The translations under genes and the position numbers were made by a program. DNA of 64,000 bases from Ilumatobacteraceae bacterium (GTDB taxonomy: Bacteria > Actinomycetota > Acidimicrobiia > Acidimicrobiales > Ilumatobacteraceae), in contig JALHOG010000012.1 of the NCBI GenBank assembly GCA_022843125.1, positions 1-64,000 on the forward strand, given 5' to 3'. Shown one piece after another: positions 9,337 to 16,228 of this stretch. The first letter of the stretch is position 1. Every line of letters begins with the position of its first letter. The notes beneath the pieces are model-generated. The model saw nothing but the letters and a program-made list of their open reading frames with translations. It ran no database searches and was not told where the DNA came from.

Positions 9337-10767
9337 TCAGCCGGTCGGAGCGACCGAGCGGTCGCTCACCCAGTTGCCGTGGAAGCCGAACGGGACCCGC
9401 TGGGGGAGCGGGACCTGGGCCACGTAGCCGCGATCGAAGTCCTGTGCGTCGATCACGACGAACTCCGCAGTGCCGGCGCCGAGGTCGTGGACGTAGGTGA
9501 CGAGCCACCCGTCGTCCTCGACGGTCGAGCCGGGGCGGCCGACGAAGACCGGCTCGCCGGCGGCACGACCGGGCCCGTGGTCGAACACCGAGCGCGCGCC
9601 TGTCTGGAGGTCGTGCTTGAGCGTGGGCCAACCGGCGGTGGCATCGGTTGCGGGCGAAGCGCAGTAGCCGTAGCGGTACGGCCGGGCGGTGAGCGACCCG
9701 CGGTGGCGCGGGAACTCGTTGGTCGATGCATCGACGACGGTCACCGACACCGTGCGCCGGGCCGGGTCGAGCTCCCAGCGCTCGAGCCGGCCGAAGCTGC
9801 GATCGCCGAACGGGCCGAGGATGTCCTGGTCGAACATCTGGTCGTACTGGCACAGGTCGATGACCACGCGCCCGTCCGGTGTGTCGTATGCGTTCATCGG
9901 GTGGAACGAGTAGCCGAGGGGCACGTCGATCCAGATGATGTCGTCGGCGGTTGCCGAGCCGTCGTCGCCGTTGCGGGGGAGCAGGCCGACCCGGTTGCCG
10001 TAGCCGGGGTTCCAGAGGAACGGGAACCGGCCCGCGAACGCGAGGTCGAGGTCGACCGTGACCGGCTGGTCGTAGACGACCGCGTAGCGCTCGGTGAGCG
10101 ACATGTCGTGCAGCATCGTCATGCCCGGCAGCGGGATGTCGAGGGTGTGCCGCACCCGACCGTCGGTACCGACGATCACGTACTGGACGTGGTCCATCCA
10201 CTCGGCCCACGCGTAGACCATGGCGTGCATCTCGCCGGTGGTGGGGTCGACCTTCGGGTGCGCGGTGAACGCTCCCGGCAGGGTGCCGTTGAAGTCGTTG
10301 CGGCCGACGGTCTCGAGCTCGTAGGTGAGCTCGACCGGGCACCCGCCCGCCTCGATCATCGCCCAGGTGGTGCCGGCGAATCCGCCGACGTTGGTGTTGG
10401 GGCCGAGGGTGTTGTTGTTCCAGTTCGGGCCGGCGATGTCGGGCTGGCCGCGATGCCGGGCGACGTTGGACGAACCGACGTACCGGTTGCGGTACCACTC
10501 GGCCTTCCCGCCGCGGAGCCGGATGCCGTGCACCATGCCGTCGCCGACGAACCAGTGGTGGGTGGCCATGTCGACGGAGGCGATCGGGTTGGGCCCGTTG
10601 CGGAGGTAGCGGCCGTCGAGCTCGACCGGCAGTTCACCGATGACGGGCAGATCGAAGGCGGTCACCTCCTCGCTCACGGGTCCGAAGTTGCCGGCGACGT
10701 AACGGTTGGTGGTTGATGCGCCTGCGCCGTCGGCGTCTGTGTCGTGTCGATCGACGATGTCGGTCAT
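9337..10767 (-). CDS. carotenoid cleavage oxygenase (RPE65 family)
   Basis: A 476-residue protein of the usual family length. It has RYLRNGPNP near residues 54-61 and the four iron-ligand histidines of the seven-bladed propeller: TAHPK (H170), MLHDMS (H220), SFHPMNA (H289) and FGFHGNW (H463). The family cleaves double bonds of carotenoids, apocarotenoids or stilbenes with O2 and non-haem Fe(II). No signal peptide is seen, so it is probably cytosolic or membrane-associated. It starts opposite a TetR regulator with two operator-like palindromes between them, so substrate-responsive repression is likely. A small partner gene follows 8 nt after its stop. Confidence 0.92.
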   Translation of the reverse strand: MTDIVDRHDTDADGAGASTTNRYVAGNFGPVSEEVTAFDLPVIGELPVELDGRYLRNGPNPIASVDMATHHWFVGDGMVHGIRLRGGKAEWYRNRYVGSSNVARHRGQPDIAGPNWNNNTLGPNTNVGGFAGTTWAMIEAGGCPVELTYELETVGRNDFNGTLPGAFTAHPKVDPTTGEMHAMVYAWAEWMDHVQYVIVGTDGRVRHTLDIPLPGMTMLHDMSLTERYAVVYDQPVTVDLDLAFAGRFPFLWNPGYGNRVGLLPRNGDDGSATADDIIWIDVPLGYSFHPMNAYDTPDGRVVIDLCQYDQMFDQDILGPFGDRSFGRLERWELDPARRTVSVTVVDASTNEFPRHRGSLTARPYRYGYCASPATDATAGWPTLKHDLQTGARSVFDHGPGRAAGEPVFVGRPGSTVEDDGWLVTYVHDLGAGTAEFVVIDAQDFDRGYVAQVPLPQRVPFGFHGNWVSDRSVAPTG

Positions 10768-10808
10768 GGGAGATCTCCTGGGTGGTGGACGCGGGTGGGT
10801 GCGTCGAC

Positions 10809-10839
10809 GTAACTTTGTTACAGCGGGTAACTTAGTTAC
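10809..10839. promoter_or_regulatory. double operator palindrome for the TetR regulator
   Basis: Two near-identical 13-bp palindromes, GTAACTTTGTTAC (10809-10821) and GTAACTTAGTTAC (10827-10839), lie 18 bp apart in the gap between the divergent oxygenase and TetR genes. The second ends directly against the TetR start codon cluster. Arms GTAAC/GTTAC are perfect. Spacing and position are typical of TetR autoregulatory operators controlling both directions. Confidence 0.75.
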
Positions 10840-10842
10840 GTG

Positions 10843-11394
10843 ATGATGGCGCCGTCAACCCCCTCCATGCGGGACCGTCTGGTCGAGGTGGCACTCGACC
10901 TGATCCGCAGCGAGGGCGCGGCGGCCCTCACCGTCAGGAACATCACCCAGCGCGCGGGGTGCTCGACCACCGGGATCTACACCTACTTCGGCGGCAAGCA
11001 CGGTCTGGTCGAGGCGATCTTCGTCGACGGGTTCGAGTCGTTCGATCGCGCCGTCGGCGAGGGCCTCGACCGTGGCGACTTCCGCACGTCGGGCCGCGCC
11101 TACCGGCGCTGGGCGCTCGACCACCCGGCGCAGTACATGGTGATGTTCGGGCGCGCTGTTCCCGACTACGAGCCGACGCCCGCCGCGGTCGAACGCTCGC
11201 TGCAGTCGTTCTTCCGGCTCGCCCAGGCGGTCGAGCGAGGCGCACCGGGCAGCGATGCCGCCGAGCGCGCGTACCACTACTGGGCGACGCTGCACGGCTA
11301 CGTCATGCTCGAAATCGCGAACATGGGCGCGCCTACGCCAGCCGAGTCGGATGCGCTCTTCGAACGAGCGCTCGACCGGCTCGTCAAGGCCTGA
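10843..11394 (+). CDS. TetR/AcrR-family transcriptional regulator
   Basis: About 183 residues. The N-terminal helix-turn-helix is clear: MRDRLVEVALDLIRSEGAAA, then TVRNITQRAGCSTTGIYTYF and GGKHGLVEAIF. The ligand domain has ALDHPAQYMVMFGRA and YHYWATLHGYVMLEI, resembling the WHG-type C-terminal domain (TetR_C_33). Start choice among GTG 10840, ATG 10843 and ATG 10846 is open. It is divergent from the carotenoid oxygenase, and the operator pair in the gap suggests it represses both that operon and itself. Confidence 0.9.
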   Translation: MMAPSTPSMRDRLVEVALDLIRSEGAAALTVRNITQRAGCSTTGIYTYFGGKHGLVEAIFVDGFESFDRAVGEGLDRGDFRTSGRAYRRWALDHPAQYMVMFGRAVPDYEPTPAAVERSLQSFFRLAQAVERGAPGSDAAERAYHYWATLHGYVMLEIANMGAPTPAESDALFERALDRLVKA

Positions 11395-11398
11395 CGTC

Positions 11399-11421
11399 CA
11401 CGCCGTGTCCGACACGGCGTG
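11399..11421. terminator. bidirectional hairpin between convergent genes
   Basis: A 23-bp palindrome with 11-nt arms CACGCCGTGTC and GACACGGCGTG around one central C. It sits 5 bp after the TetR stop and 13 bp before the DUF1918 stop on the other strand. There is no U-run, so its termination strength is uncertain. Confidence 0.55.
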
Positions 11422-11433
11422 AACGTCGGTCGG

Positions 11434-11637
11434 TCAGCTGCCTGCGTGGCGGGCCAGATGGCGGACGAAGCAGTCCGAGCCCGGGAAGAACAGCGTCGTG
11501 TGTCCGTTGTCGTCCCAGCGGACGACGAACGGGGCGGTGCCGTCCGGGCCATGGGCTTCGAGCACCTCGCCCGTGCGGTCGTGCTCGCCGACGCGGTGGC
11601 CTCTGATGATCAGTTCATCACCGATGTGAGCCTGCAT
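11434..11637 (-). CDS. DUF1918 protein
   Basis: A 67-residue protein with the DUF1918 pattern: MQAHIGDELIIRG at the N-terminus, RTGEVLEAHGPDG, PFVVRWDDNGH and a final LFFPGSDCFV. The family forms small SH3-like barrels, common in actinobacteria, of unknown function. An AAAGGAG ribosome site precedes the ATG. It follows hsp20 by 26 bp in the same direction, and this pairing suggests a shared stress-linked operon. Confidence 0.85.
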   Translation of the reverse strand: MQAHIGDELIIRGHRVGEHDRTGEVLEAHGPDGTAPFVVRWDDNGHTTLFFPGSDCFVRHLARHAGS

Positions 11638-11663
11638 CACCACTCCTTTCGATTCCTGGAGAT

Positions 11664-12113
11664 TCAGTTCCGGGTGATCGGGACCTTGCGGGCCTCGGTC
11701 TCGGCCGCCACCGGAACGCGCACCTCGAGGATGCCGTCTCGGTAGGTGGCCTCGACGTCGGACTCGCCGGCGCCGGTCGGCAATGTCATCGAGCGGACGA
11801 AGGAGCCGTACTCGAACTCGGACCGGTAGCCGTCCTTGTCCTCGACCTGCTCCTCGCGACGCCGCTCGGCGCGGATCGTGAGCGTGTGGTCGGACACCGT
11901 GATCTCCACGTCCTTGTCGGGATCGATCCCCGGCAGCTCCGCGCGAATGACCAGCCGGTCTCCGTCGGTGAACTCCTCGACCTTCATCTCGGGTCCGTCG
12001 GCGAACAACGCCCAGCTCGGCCAGTCGACGAGCGACCGGTTCGACAGCCAGGTCGGCCACAGCGTCTCGGGACGCACGGGTTCGACACGCTGCTTGCGTT
12101 GCATGAGTGTCAT
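11664..12113 (-). CDS. Hsp20/alpha-crystallin small heat-shock protein
   Basis: A 149-residue protein with an alpha-crystallin domain from about residue 40 to 140: VIRAELPGIDPDKDVEITV, LTIRAERR, FEYGSFVRSMTLP and the closing DGILEVRVPV before a short tail. It binds unfolding proteins as an oligomeric holdase in the cytosol. GAGGAGG lies 6 nt before the ATG. I do not see an HspR HAIR-type operator upstream, so heat regulation is not evident from sequence. DUF1918 follows in the same operon. Confidence 0.93.
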   Translation of the reverse strand: MTLMQRKQRVEPVRPETLWPTWLSNRSLVDWPSWALFADGPEMKVEEFTDGDRLVIRAELPGIDPDKDVEITVSDHTLTIRAERRREEQVEDKDGYRSEFEYGSFVRSMTLPTGAGESDVEATYRDGILEVRVPVAAETEARKVPITRN

Positions 12114-12152
12114 GTCTGCCTCCTCTCGGTCAACGGGTGACGGCGAGCGAGC

Positions 12153-12172
12153 GGTGGCGATCGCTCGCCACC
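12153..12172 (-). terminator. stem-loop after the permease gene
   Basis: A perfect 8-bp stem, GGTGGCGA and TCGCCACC around TCGC, lies just downstream of the permease stop and about 40 bp before hsp20, both on the minus strand. No U-run follows. It may terminate the permease transcript or stabilise its 3' end. Confidence 0.45.
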
Positions 12173-12176
12173 ATCA

Positions 12177-13436
12177 TCATGCGCCGGTCGAGCGACGGCG
12201 TACAGGGCCCATCGTCAGCAGCCGGAGCGCGACACCGACGGCGAGCACGATCACCCCGCCCACGACCGCGCGGAACGGGAGGCACACCACGAGGGTCACG
12301 CACCCGACGAGCCCGAGCGCGGCGACCCACCGCGGCCAGCGTCGTTCGTCACCCGTGAGCGTGAGCGCGGCAGCGTTCGTGATCGCGTAGTACGTGAGGA
12401 CGGCGACACCCGACACGGCGATCGCCGAGCGCAGCTCCAGCACCATGATCAGCACCACGATCACGCCGACGAGCGTCAACTCGGCCCGGACCGGCAGGTT
12501 GCGGCGGCCGTCGATGTGGGCGAACGCGCCGGGCAGCTCGCTGCGCCGCGACATCGCGAGCACGGTGCGCGACACGCCCGGCACGAGGTTGAGCAGCACG
12601 CCGAACGAGGCGATGGTGGCACCGATGCCGACGATCGGTGCGACGGCGTCGAGCCGCGACGCCTCCATCAGGGCCCGCAACGGCGCGTCGGTCGAGCCGA
12701 GGTCGCCGACGGGCACCGCAGCGACCGCGGTGACGCCGACGACGGCGTAGATCACGAGGACCCCGGCGAGCGCCCGGGTGATGGCACGCGGGATCGTGAC
12801 CTGCGGCTCGCGGACCTCTTCGCCGAGCGTGGCGATCCGGGCGTAACCGGCGAAGGCGAAGAACAGGAACCCGGCGCTCTGCAACACGTCGAACGCACTC
12901 GCGCCGGTCGGCTCCAGGCGGCTGAGCGACACCCCCTCCGTCGACCAGCCGGCCACCACCACGATCACCAGCGCCACCGACGTGCACGCGAGCACGACCC
13001 GCGTGACTTGCGCCGTGCGTTCGAGCCCGCCGAGGTTCACGGCCGTGACCACCAGCACGGCGGCCACGGCGACGAGGCGTTCCTGCGCCGGCCACACGTA
13101 GGCCCCGACCGCCAGCGCCATCGCCGCGCACGATGCCGTCTTGCCGACCACGAACCCCCAGCCGGCGAGGTGCCCCCAGCCGTCCCCGAGCCGATGGCGG
13201 GCGTACACGTAGGTGCCGCCCGACTCGGGGTGCAGCGCAGCGAGCTGCGCCGACGAGGTCGCGTTGCAGAAGGCGACCACGCCGGCGATGAGGAGACCGA
13301 TCAGGAGTGCCGGACCGGCGGCGGTGGCCGCAGGTGCCCATGCCGTGAAGACGCCGGCCCCCACCATCGACCCCACGCCGATCACCACGGCATCGCCGAG
13401 TCCGAGCCGGCGTTGGAGCGTTCCCGGCCCGTTCAC
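12177..13436 (-). CDS. APC-superfamily amino-acid permease
   Basis: About 419 residues from the GTG at 13436 (VNGPGTLQRRLGLGDAV). The open frame continues further upstream, but that part is Arg-rich and not transporter-like. The N-terminal helix has the APC hallmark IGVGSMVGAGVF, followed by roughly 12 hydrophobic segments including FLFFAFAGYARIATLGEE (helix 6 region) and PRAITRALAGVLVIYAVVG. It is an inner-membrane amino-acid or amine/H+ symporter or exchanger; substrate cannot be told. It is divergent from the sigma-factor gene. Confidence 0.85.
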   Translation of the reverse strand: MNGPGTLQRRLGLGDAVVIGVGSMVGAGVFTAWAPAATAAGPALLIGLLIAGVVAFCNATSSAQLAALHPESGGTYVYARHRLGDGWGHLAGWGFVVGKTASCAAMALAVGAYVWPAQERLVAVAAVLVVTAVNLGGLERTAQVTRVVLACTSVALVIVVVAGWSTEGVSLSRLEPTGASAFDVLQSAGFLFFAFAGYARIATLGEEVREPQVTIPRAITRALAGVLVIYAVVGVTAVAAVPVGDLGSTDAPLRALMEASRLDAVAPIVGIGATIASFGVLLNLVPGVSRTVLAMSRRSELPGAFAHIDGRRNLPVRAELTLVGVIVVLIMVLELRSAIAVSGVAVLTYYAITNAAALTLTGDERRWPRWVAALGLVGCVTLVVCLPFRAVVGGVIVLAVGVALRLLTMGPVRRRSTGA

Positions 13437-13562
13437 GGGCGGGACCGTAGACCAACGAGGTGAACGGAGGGTGTACGTGTATCTGGATCGACACCTCCGA
13501 CTCTGTGGAGGCATGCAGCTGGTCGCAGAGCCCGGTCCGGTCGAGGGCCTAGAGTCCCCGAC

Positions 13563-14171
13563 GTGGCCGACAACCAGCGTTATGCGGCGGCCCAGCCGCT
13601 CCCCGAGCTGGTCACCGGCGCGCTCGCCGGGCACCAGGACGCCTGGGACGCGCTCGTCGCCCGCCTCGAACGGGTGGTGTGGAAGGCGGTCAACATGATG
13701 TCCTTCGACCACGAGGTCCGCGACGACGCCTTCGCAGCAACGTGGCTCCGACTCGCCGAGCGGCTGCACACGATCCGTGAACCGGAGAAGTTGCCCGGCT
13801 GGCTGGCGACGACGGCGACCAACGAAGTTCGCCAGATCGTCCGCCAGCGCGGGCGCAGCGTGCCGCTTGCCGATCCGTCGGCCTCGGGTTCTCGGGCGGC
13901 CGACCGGTTCGACTCGGTCGTCGGCGACGCCGGCGACCACGCCTCGTCGATGATGCTCGATGACGCCCGTCGCGAGGTGCGTGACGCATTCGCTCAGCTC
14001 GACGAGGGCTGTCGCGAGCTGCTCACGGTGCTCGTCCTGGCCGACCCGCCCATCCCGTACGACGAGGCGAGTCTGATCCTCGGACGTCCCGTCGGAGCGC
14101 TCGGACCCTCCCGGCGCCGATGCCTCGAGAAGATGAAGGGCCTGCTGCCCGCGACGGAAGGTGACGTATGA
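13563..14171 (+). CDS. ECF-type sigma-70 factor
   Basis: A 202-residue sigma factor. The sigma-2 region has ALVARLERVVWKAVNMMSFD, DDAFAATWLRLAERL and LPGWLATTATNEVRQIVRQR; the sigma-4 region has REVRDAFAQLDEGCRELL and ASLILGRPVGALGPSRRR. The GTG start is preceded at 7 nt by a TAGAGT box (13550-13555), suggesting a leaderless mRNA. No adjacent membrane anti-sigma factor is visible. The overlapping downstream gene is a soluble protein of unknown function, and a CHAT and a subtilisin gene follow, a grouping that suggests signal-dependent control of the module. Confidence 0.87.
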   Translation: MADNQRYAAAQPLPELVTGALAGHQDAWDALVARLERVVWKAVNMMSFDHEVRDDAFAATWLRLAERLHTIREPEKLPGWLATTATNEVRQIVRQRGRSVPLADPSASGSRAADRFDSVVGDAGDHASSMMLDDARREVRDAFAQLDEGCRELLTVLVLADPPIPYDEASLILGRPVGALGPSRRRCLEKMKGLLPATEGDV

Positions 14172-14620
14172 GCGACGTGCCGATCCCGGATGACCTGGAA
14201 TCGATCCTGGCGCGGCTCGACGACGCGTTCGAGCAGGTGCTCGAACCGGTGCCGACGCGTCTCAGCGACGCTGCCCGTCAGGCGTTCGGCTGGCGGTTGA
14301 TCGACCAGCAGCTCGCGACCCTCATCGACGACTCGTCACAGAGCGAACTCGTCGGTATCCGCGGGACGGCGAGCGACCGCCGGTCGTTCCGCTTCGCAGC
14401 GGGTGAGTTCGTGCTCCGGGTACATCTCACACCCGACACACTGATCGTGATGCTGGAACCGCCGATGTCGGTGGTGTGCCGGGTCGTGACCGAGGAGGCC
14501 ACGGGCGAGCATCGCACCGACGAGTTGGGTGAACTCGTCGTCGACGCACCTGACGTCCCGGTCCGTATCGAGATCGACCTCCCCGGCGGACGTTTCGTCA
14601 CGCCGTGGATCACCGGCTGA
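14168..14620 (+). CDS. hypothetical protein coupled to the sigma factor
   Basis: A 150-residue soluble acidic protein whose ATG overlaps the sigma-factor stop (ATGA). Notable stretches are LSDAARQAFGWRLIDQQLA, SDRRSFRFAAGEFVLRVHL, DTLIVMLEPP and a beta-rich C-terminus ending VRIEIDLPGGRFVTPWITG. I do not recognise a named family. The coupling suggests a direct functional partner of the sigma factor, perhaps a non-membrane regulator; that is inference. Confidence 0.6.
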   Translation: MSDVPIPDDLESILARLDDAFEQVLEPVPTRLSDAARQAFGWRLIDQQLATLIDDSSQSELVGIRGTASDRRSFRFAAGEFVLRVHLTPDTLIVMLEPPMSVVCRVVTEEATGEHRTDELGELVVDAPDVPVRIEIDLPGGRFVTPWITG

Positions 14621-14653
14621 TCGACGACGGCCCGGCTGTCCCGGGAGCGATGA

Positions 14654-16228
14654 TCAGGGGACGTTGACGACGGTGCCGAGCCCTGGGTACCGGAAGTGGC
14701 CGGGCCGATCGAGCACCCATGCAGCCACGTCACCGGGCAGGCCGGCGTTGCCGCGGCACATCCACTCCCACGCGATCGTCGCAGCGACGATCGGACCGGA
14801 GAACGACGTGCCGCTCCACTTCGCCCATCCGTCGAAGTCTTCGCCGTCGTCCCTGGCGTCGGGGCCGAGATCGAAGAACGTGCTGATCACGTCGACGCCG
14901 GGCGCGCACGCGTTGACCCATGGGCCGTGGTTGGTGAACCAGGCAGGCCCATTGGGGCCGAGCGCACCCACACCGATGACGTTCTCGAACGACGCCGGCC
15001 AGGTCGGCTTGCATGTGGCGTCGTTGCCGGCGGAGGCGACGAACACGACCCGGTCGCGGATGATCTCGTTCGAATCGGGATCGACGGTGTTGTAGCGCGC
15101 CTGGATCGACGCGATCGCGCTGGAGATGGCGATCGGCGGATCATCATCGTCGCAGTATCCGCCGAACGACATCGACACGATGTCGAACGGTGGGTCGGTC
15201 GACCCGTCGTCGGGAAACATCTCGGTCAGGGTTCTGGCGATCGCGGCATCGTCGGTGTCGCCGTACGAGCTGAGCGCCCGCTCGCAGTGCACCTTCGAAC
15301 CGGGGGCGAGGTTGGCGAAGATGCCCGCGATGAACGTGCCGTGTCCGGCCGCCGGATCGAGCACTCGGTTGCCGTCGGCGTCGTAGACGTCCGGGTCGAA
15401 GCCGCTGAGCACGCTGCCGAGCAGGGTGTGAGCGGCGCGCGCCGACGCGTTGGTGGGGTTGCCCGATCCGTCGACGGGCGCGCCGGCCGCGGCGATCTTC
15501 GGCCACGCCCCGGTATCGAGGACGAGCACGTTGCACCCCGTGCCGGAGATCGGCGCGCGGTGCGATCGCTCGTCGTGTGTCAGCCCCACCGCTGGACGCG
15601 CCGTCGATGTGCGGGGCCCTTCGATCTGCCCCGTCCACCAGCCGCACGGCGGTGCACCGTCGCAGCCTGACCCACCATGACCGAATGGGTTGGTAGACGG
15701 GAACGGGTTGGTCGACGGGAATGGGTTGGTCGAGGGGAATGGGTTGGTCGAGGGGAATGGGTTGGTCGAGGGGAATGGGTTGGTCGACGGGAACGGGTTG
15801 GTCGACGGGAACGGGTTGGTCGACGGGAACGGGTTCGTGGACGGGAACGGGTTCGTGGACGGGAACGGGTTCGAGGCGGGATGGGCGAAGAAGACGTGGT
15901 TGAGGCGAGCGTCCTCGTCGATGCGCCGTAGATCAGCCACGGCGGCGACCGGATCGGGTACGCCGAGCACGAGCAGCAGGTCATGGGGGGACGGCTCGCG
16001 CGACGACGCGATCACGGTCCGGACCGTGAGCTGATCGACGCTGCGGCTGAGTCTGGACGCGAGCGCATCGAGCCCGCGGCGACGCACGAGCACCTGGTTC
16101 GGGCGATATGCGACAGGGCTTCCGGCGCCGTCGGATCTGAACTGGACACGCGTGTCCCAGGGCGTCGTCGGCGGCTGCCGTTTGTCCTTGCCTGTCGGAT
16201 CGGGCTCCATTCCATGGAAGCATGTCAC
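14654..16228 (-). CDS. S8 subtilisin-like serine peptidase with NPFPST-repeat linker
   Basis: A 524-residue protein without signal peptide. Residues ~35-119 look like an N-terminal pro-like domain (VAYRPNQVLVRR, RLNHVFFAHPAS). Residues 120-182 are ten NPFPST repeats plus a final NPF. The S8 domain has the catalytic triad in VLVLDTGAW (D238), GHGTFIAG (H296) and GTSFSGPIVA (S475), with FVASAGND for the oxyanion Asn. It is probably a cytosolic regulatory protease working with the neighbouring TPR-CHAT protein. Start is ATG 16228 or in-frame ATG 16210; either way the 5' end overlaps or abuts the divergent CHAT gene. Confidence 0.88.
   Translation of the reverse strand: MTCFHGMEPDPTGKDKRQPPTTPWDTRVQFRSDGAGSPVAYRPNQVLVRRRGLDALASRLSRSVDQLTVRTVIASSREPSPHDLLLVLGVPDPVAAVADLRRIDEDARLNHVFFAHPASNPFPSTNPFPSTNPFPSTNPFPSTNPFPSTNPFPSTNPFPSTNPFPSTNPFPSTNPFPSTNPFGHGGSGCDGAPPCGWWTGQIEGPRTSTARPAVGLTHDERSHRAPISGTGCNVLVLDTGAWPKIAAAGAPVDGSGNPTNASARAAHTLLGSVLSGFDPDVYDADGNRVLDPAAGHGTFIAGIFANLAPGSKVHCERALSSYGDTDDAAIARTLTEMFPDDGSTDPPFDIVSMSFGGYCDDDDPPIAISSAIASIQARYNTVDPDSNEIIRDRVVFVASAGNDATCKPTWPASFENVIGVGALGPNGPAWFTNHGPWVNACAPGVDVISTFFDLGPDARDDGEDFDGWAKWSGTSFSGPIVAATIAWEWMCRGNAGLPGDVAAWVLDRPGHFRYPGLGTVVNVP
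15683..15871 (-). repeat. 18-bp tandem repeat array encoding NPFPST
   Basis: Eleven copies (the last partial) of an 18-bp unit inside the subtilisin gene; on the minus strand each encodes Asn-Pro-Phe-Pro-Ser-Thr. Units differ by a few bases, including runs of identical neighbours, which points to recent slippage or unequal crossover. The unit is a multiple of three, so copy changes alter linker length without shifting frame. Confidence 0.95.

Noticed and set aside
9329-10498. Upstream extension of the 8963 minus-strand frame as one 511-residue protein
   Set aside because: The upstream part is an out-of-frame reading of the carotenoid oxygenase on the same strand; only the last 121 codons look like protein.
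15683-15931. Plus-strand frames reading DGNGLV and GWSRGM repeats, or a CRISPR array
   Set aside because: They are the other frames of the NPFPST tandem array. There are no spacers, and the coding frame belongs to a protease with an intact triad.
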